From the NCBI GenBank assembly GCA_000934455.1, contig KN887971.1, positions 20,043-50,868 of the forward strand: a DNA stretch of 30,826 bases. The letters are read 5' to 3'. The stretch comes from Apostichopus parvimensis (lineage: Eukaryota > Echinodermata > Holothuroidea > Aspidochirotida > Stichopodidae). The number at the start of each line of letters is the position of its first letter. Within the stretch, counting starts at the first letter, position 1. This document shows, piece after piece, positions 27,801 to 30,826 of this stretch. The notes beneath the pieces are model-generated. The model saw only the letters and a program-made list of their open reading frames with translations. It had not been told where the DNA came from and made no database searches. The position numbers and the translations under genes are program-made.

Positions 27801-29438
27801 TGCGGAATATCCGTGATTTCTTTTCTACCTCGGGACAAAAACTATTATCCTAACACACTGTAGCATACGAAAGCTGGAGCCTATATCGCCATTTTTGCAA
27901 AGTTCTGTGATTTTTTTTTTACCTCAGGCTCATCCCTGCATTTAGAAGAACAATTAATTAACGTTTTATTTTTTTTTTATTTTAGGTAGTCAGGGTTCAC
28001 TCTGCCATTCCACCTTTCACAATCCCTAGTACTCTTGTGAAGAAGGCTTAAAACAGTTGTAATAATTTTTGGCACTTCGAGTTGATATGGTTGTTTTTTT
28101 ATCTTCGTGAATTTTTCTCCGTGTCCGTAATTTCAGGATAAAACTGTCTACTGCCCAATGAGTGACAAACCTCTCAAGATGAAACACATGCTTCCGGTGG
28201 AATTCACCTTAGCAGACAAAGAGGACAACGGTAAAAACTTAGCAGGAAAACAAGTCCGTTACAAGTGCGCTGTGACTCACGATATCCTGACCAATTCCAT
28301 CAGATGTGCGGTCATTAAAACAAGGTATTTGAGATGGATGCAGAGTACTCCAACTTGTTAGTTCCATATTTTCTCTTTTATGCTTTTATTCCAAAAGAAA
28401 TCAATCTCTAACTTGCCGATTAATTCTGTGATTTTATGTTGCAGTCTGTATAAAGTAAAGGGTAAAAGGAAAACCGAATAAGAAATTTGTAAAAGAACAA
28501 AGCAATTTTTTGGAAATGGGTACAAACTAGTAACCTGTAAGAAAGCAATTTTATACTCAGCTAAATAAAACATCCAGCGTTAAGTTGTGGTGATTCAAGA
28601 TTGGTTAACAAGAACTCATGAATGTAGCACCTCAATATGGACAAAACCATAAAGAACACGTTTGCAATTTGCCCAAAGTTTTTGCATTTGCTTAGTTGTA
28701 TCCACATACTTCTTACGAACTTTATCCACCTTTTACTTCGAAGTTAGGATGTCTACATCATTACTAGATTTCCACCTCTGTTGACCTCCAATGACCTTTG
28801 TCCTCCAGAGAAAGCAATTGAGTTCTTTTGCTCAGAAGGTGAATCCATGTACCAAGCTTCAATTTCGGAAAATATTGTGTTTACAAAATTGTTACATTCT
28901 GACCTTAGTTGACCCCTCCAAAACAATAGGGATCCCCCCCCCCCACCTGTAAATTCTAAACATGAAATATAGAACTATCAAGAAGCAGAAGATAAAACCA
29001 TTGTCATCTACTTGACTTCCATTTGACCATTCCAAGACTTTGGTCAGATCTTGTTGATAATTAGCAATTAACTGATCAATTGATTTGACGAAATGCCAAA
29101 TGGTAATCTTTAATCTCCTCCAGGGGTAAGAAACAATTGTATCCATAGCAACTTAGAACTGATGTATCTTTGAATTGAGAAAATATTAGCTGACCCATTT
29201 CAGTAATTAATATAATGGGTGATTAGGCAAGGAAAACTGCTATGCTGAAATTAGACTTTAGTTTATGACTATTGCCTAAAGCTGGGCAGTTCGAAAATTT
29301 AACAAACTGTCATTATGGTCACTCTTTTACTCAGATAAACTCCATGTTTAGAAAGAAATGTCTTAATTATGGTGATTTTTATTTGTTAAAGAGAAAACAA
29401 ATTATTATCATTTTGTGTGTTAGTGTTGCTGAAAGTGA

Positions 29439-29492
<54 letters not shown>

Positions 29493-30785
29493 ATATATAT
29501 ATCTTCTTTCTTCTTCTTGTATGGACAGCCTTATCTAGTAGATGAACATCATTTTTGAAGCATTTTTTTTCTCTGCGTTTCAATTTATTCGTAGCGGGAA
29601 AGTTGTCACTATGGACTGCGTGGAGAAACTGATTAGAAAAGATATGAAAGATCCCTTCACAGGGGAATCCCTTAAGGAGAGTGACATCATACCTATTAAG
29701 GTGAGTCCCTCCCTAGCAGTAGTCAAACAACTTATCAATTTCTGTTTTATGTACATTTTCCATGTCTATACTGTTCTCAATGTAACAATACAGGGGAATC
29801 CCACAAGGAGAGTGACATCATACCTCCTATTAAGGTGATTCCAACTCCCTATCTCTTGATTCTTGATTAATGAACATCCTCATAAGCAAACTTGCTGTCC
29901 CGGATGTGTAACTTAACCCTGGTCATTGGTAACTTGTCACGCCTACACACCAAAGTGTGCACAATTCAAACAATCTCTCCTGGGGCACCACAGTGCACCA
30001 CAGCCACGTGTCCCCTGGGGGACTTCCCATAGGGTGCAGCCACAAACTGGCACACGCAACTATATTCACCTCGCAAGTCCCCATTTATACACCTGGGTGA
30101 AGAGAGGCAAGTCCACTGCCTTAACCACTTGACCACAACGCCCTCTCTATCTAGCAGCAGCCAAGCTTATTGAGGATTGCTGGTACTTAAAATTGGTTGA
30201 TCGATATTTCATTTTCCATGTCTTTATTGTTAATTTAACCTAATTATATCTGCTATATTTCTTGATAGTAGATGTTTGTTAATAAATGTACTCAATGCAT
30301 CAAACCCACCCAGTATTGAAGTTTGATGACCAAAAATTCTTTAAAAAAAGTTCTTATAAATTGGCACGGTGTTTAAGCTAGTCGTTGTTTGTAATAGAAT
30401 GCATAATCAGCCCTAAAAGGAGAGGAAATCGTCTTTCTACTATAATCAGCACAAATTATATGTTTTTGGTGGGTAAACTTGGCTTCATTAGCCTTGATCA
30501 ACTTTCAAGCCTGGAAAGGTAGAAAAGACTGTAGAAACTATTTATTGCTTTGCACCCTATGGCATATGTCAACCATGAGTTGACATTAGACGTACTCGTT
30601 GAATATGTTTACGTTCACCAATCTTCTTAGGTGAACAGATAGGTTTCAGCTAGTCCAACACAGAACATAATGTCTTCAAAGCTGAGATATTTTTCTTGTT
30701 TCTCTTTTAGGGCGGTACTGGATTTGCATCTTCAGGAGCAGACTTGAAGGCCAAGAAAGCAAGGCCAGTCATGATGGCATCCTGA
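21813..30785 (+). CDS. NOSIP: NOSIP, split U-box E3 ligase, 8 exons
   Basis: Nitric-oxide-synthase-interacting protein: in animals it binds eNOS and nNOS, acts as a ubiquitin ligase and is found in spliceosomes. Exons: 21813-21882, 23219-23324, 24811-24922, 26238-26301, 27378-27580, 28137-28324, 29595-29700, 30711-30785; all GT-AG, phases agree, 924 nt and 307 residues (human 301). MTRHQRNATAGCVYTYHE matches the human start MTRHGKNCTAGAVYTYHE. The U-box is in two halves: residues about 43-75 (FDCCSLSLQPCKNPV, PDGWLYDKEAILEYIL) and about 190-275 (CPMSDKPL to CVEKLIRKDMKDPFTG). KKQR (136-139) is a nuclear-localisation-like patch. The start context is CCACCATGA. Confidence 0.96.
22008..22754. 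mobile_element. Palindromic DNA element enclosing a telomere-like minisatellite
   Basis: Two nested inverted repeats are visible: outer arms 22031-22056 (CACTGCCAATTTCGGACACC...) against 22713-22739, and inner arms 22097-22124 (TTTAGAATCCGTACCA) against 22338-22368. TTATAG occurs just outside both ends (22002-22007, 22755-22760), a possible target duplication. It looks like a foldback or MITE element of about 750 bp with no transposase. The ends are approximate. Confidence 0.6.
22131..22299. repeat. Telomere-like minisatellite, CCTAACCC-type units
   Basis: CTTCCTAACCC / ATTCCTAACCC units repeat for about 170 bp; the opposite strand reads GGGTTAGGAA, a degenerate relative of TTAGGG. It lies inside the inverted repeats of a DNA element in NOSIP intron 1, so it arose as an internal expansion or capture and not as a chromosome end. 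Confidence 0.85.
23219..23324 (+). CDS. NOSIP: NOSIP exon 2 (residues 24-59)
   Basis: It encodes ATSGYGTNHARLGTDSVKG then FDCCSLSLQPCKNPVI, the first U-box strand; human has DCCCLSLQPCHDPVVTPDG. Phase 1 in, phase 2 out, strong GTAAGT donor. Confidence 0.95.
23850..24321 (-). mobile_element. LINE 3' fragment: C-terminal part of reverse-transcriptase ORF, tail repeat
   Basis: On the minus strand, 24321 down to 24006 reads HISPLFKKLNLLKLDDIIK, AAFAYKSLNGLLPEKF, then in the same frame TRHTYTAHR, IIKTWKALSDNIK and FKKYLRKYI. This is the C-terminal signature of CR1/Jockey-type LINE ORF2 (PLFKxLxxLK...NxLP...W..L...IK...FK..L). The frame is broken by stops after FPQFY, after TTIGT and after SLS. 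A 3' tail of AAATAAAC-like units is at 23850-23888. It is 5'-truncated, an old insertion in NOSIP intron 2. Confidence 0.75.
24516..24573 (-). repeat. Dispersed repeat, inverted copy of 16525-16582
   Basis: The reverse complement reads GAACTGTTCATACTGTCA...AAGCATGATAT and AGGACAGTATAG, matching 16525-16582 in order. NOSIP intron 2. Confidence 0.6.
24811..24922 (+). CDS. NOSIP: NOSIP exon 3 (residues 59-96)
   Basis: It encodes PDGWLYDKEAILEYILHKKQ then a charged helix (EIEKQMKEFERQSKQEK). It completes the N-terminal U-box half; human reads PDGYLYEREAILEYILHQKK. Phase 2 in, phase 0 out. Confidence 0.96.
25639..25680. repeat. Three tandem 14-bp units
   Basis: TGGGCCAGATRAGA repeats three times exactly apart from one base. 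NOSIP intron 3. Nothing else is recognised in 24923-26237. Confidence 0.85.
26238..26301 (+). CDS. NOSIP: NOSIP exon 4 (residues 97-118)
   Basis: It encodes DEEVKTGENKQSQKLTAFMKN, the family's variable linker before the KPLNPF motif. Phase 0 in, phase 1 out, strong GTAAGT donor. Low conservation makes the splice pattern, not the sequence, the main support. Confidence 0.85.
26302..27377. other. NOSIP intron 4, no further feature recognised
   Basis: AT-rich, with a short G-rich stretch at about 26347-26380. Open frames here have no recognisable similarity. Confidence 0.5.
27378..27580 (+). CDS. NOSIP: NOSIP exon 5 (residues 118-185)
   Basis: It encodes SSKPLNPF, a basic patch PPAKKQRTDE (nuclear-localisation-like), and ELPSFWIPSHTPQAKASLV; human has SRPLNPF and LPSFWIPSLTPEAKATKL. 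Phase 1 in, phase 0 out, donor GTACGT. The last 39 nt and the donor are duplicated just downstream. Confidence 0.95.
27542..27713 (+). repeat. NOSIP: Tandem duplication of exon 5 end plus splice donor
   Basis: 27542-27624 is repeated at 27629-27713 with small indels and a few substitutions. Each copy has 39 nt of exon 5 coding sequence, the donor AAACCT|GTACGT and about 40 bp of intron. The second donor is at 27668. Reading through the first donor meets TAA at 27605-27607, so use of the second donor would truncate the protein. Confidence 0.93.
28137..28324 (+). CDS. NOSIP: NOSIP exon 6 (residues 186-248)
   Basis: It encodes VYCPMSDKPLKMKHMLPV through RYKCAVTHDILTNSIRCAVI, the start of the C-terminal U-box half; human has VTCPMSGKPLRMSDLTPV and YVCAVTRDSLSNATPCAVL. 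Phase 0 in, phase 2 out. Confidence 0.96.
28740..28940. repeat. Probable interspersed repeat rich in TGACC motifs
   Basis: TTGACCTCCAATGACCTTTG, a later TGACCTTAGTTGACCCCTCC and AATAGGGATCCCC follow in order. This resembles a common class of degraded invertebrate repeat by eye only; I cannot define its ends. NOSIP intron 6. Confidence 0.35.
29442..29502. repeat. AT dinucleotide microsatellite
   Basis: About 60 bp of (AT)n interrupted once by GTGT, in NOSIP intron 6, some 90 bp before the exon 7 acceptor. Confidence 0.95.
29595..29700 (+). CDS. NOSIP: NOSIP exon 7 (residues 248-283)
   Basis: It encodes GKVVTMDCVEKLIRKDMKDP, then FTGESLKESDIIPIK; human has AVVTLECVEKLIRKDMVDP then VTGDKLTDRDII. 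It completes the U-box core. Phase 2 in, phase 0 out, donor GTGAGT. The last 41 nt are duplicated at 29791-29834. Confidence 0.96.
29660..29838 (+). repeat. NOSIP: Duplication of exon 7 end plus splice donor
   Basis: 29660-29704 (CAGGGGAATCCC ... ATTAAGGTGA) recurs at 29791-29838 with a 3-nt insertion and two substitutions. The second copy has its own AG (AATACAG) before it and GTGATT after it, so it could be used as a 42-nt or similar cryptic exon; it would read in a different frame from exon 7. Confidence 0.92.
29930..30148 (-). mobile_element. tRNA-derived SINE, minus orientation
   Basis: The reverse strand starts AGAGAGGGCGTTGTGG then TCAAGTGGTTAAGG, a polymerase III A-box-like head of a tRNA-derived SINE. 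It continues GGACTTGCC and CACCCAGGTGTATAAATGG. The B-box region of the head appears to be lost. The head-and-body pattern resembles SINEs seen in marine invertebrate deuterostomes (recalled, not searched). The far end is uncertain; it may reach about 29905. Confidence 0.65.
30149..30710. other. NOSIP intron 7 remainder, no feature recognised
   Basis: AT-rich intronic sequence ending in the strong acceptor TTTCTCTTTTAG. I see no exon or complete repeat. Confidence 0.5.
30711..30785 (+). CDS. NOSIP: NOSIP exon 8, C-terminus (residues 284-307 and stop)
   Basis: It encodes GGTGFASSGADLKAKKARPV then MMAS and TGA; human ends GGTGFAGSGVKLQAEKSRPV then MQA. Phase 0 in. The 3' UTR begins at 30786 and runs out of the window. 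Confidence 0.96.
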   Translation, partial: GGTGFASSGADLKAKKARPVMMAS

Positions 30786-30826
30786 GAGTACATCTCTTTA
30801 GAAGGGGAAGGTGTAGCATATGTGTG

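Noticed and set aside
29272-29583. Open frames with IYIYIY runs on both strands
   Set aside because: They are translations of the AT microsatellite at 29442-29502.
30100-30148. A functional tRNA gene
   Set aside because: Only an A-box-like head is present; no B box or cloverleaf can be drawn, and the body matches a SINE layout.

Overview
The window is eukaryotic: AT-rich and intron-rich, with canonical GT-AG introns, small DNA transposons and one run of N (13714-14108). The proteins are animal-like. A tRNA-derived SINE and the MITE-rich introns suggest a marine invertebrate deuterostome, perhaps an echinoderm; the species is an inference and cannot be settled from this window. I see no bacterial genes, operons or CRISPR arrays.

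Two protein-coding genes lie head to head. On the minus strand, 20431 down to 5295, is a complete kinesin-14 gene (KIFC1/HSET/Ncd type). I could place 17 coding exons, which together give a predicted 803-residue protein: basic tail with a nuclear-localisation-like segment, coiled-coil stalk, conserved neck, and C-terminal motor with P-loop, switch I and switch II. On the plus strand, 21813-30785, is a complete NOSIP gene (nitric-oxide-synthase-interacting protein, a split U-box E3 ligase) of 8 exons and 307 residues. The start codons are about 1.4 kb apart. A likely shared promoter lies around 21500-21800. Kinesin-14 acts on spindle microtubules; NOSIP acts in ubiquitination and is spliceosome-associated. 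I see no functional link beyond the shared promoter.

The most unusual feature is inside the kinesin gene. The exon just before the motor exists as four visible tandem copies of exactly 168 nt (11826-11993, 12585-12752, 14817-14984, 16004-16171). Each is phase 0-0, encodes 56 residues (eight heptads) and ends in the kinesin-14 neck-type motif LHNxVQELK. Three copies carry, about 14 bp upstream of the splice acceptor, the end of a TTAA-flanked MITE. About 2.1-2.2 kb of this array is a recent segmental duplication. Alignment of the two units predicts that the N gap hides a fifth copy.

The rest is mobile-element debris: two hAT-type MITEs with intact 8-bp target duplications (331-720, 9617-9922), a 614-bp TTAA MITE (11189-11802), a palindromic element holding a telomere-like minisatellite (22008-22754), a LINE C-terminal fragment (23850-24321), a SINE (29930-30148) and microsatellites. 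NOSIP also carries two independent partial duplications of an exon end plus its splice donor (27542-27713 and 29660-29838). The region 1-5294, beyond the kinesin stop codon, shows repeats but no supported gene.
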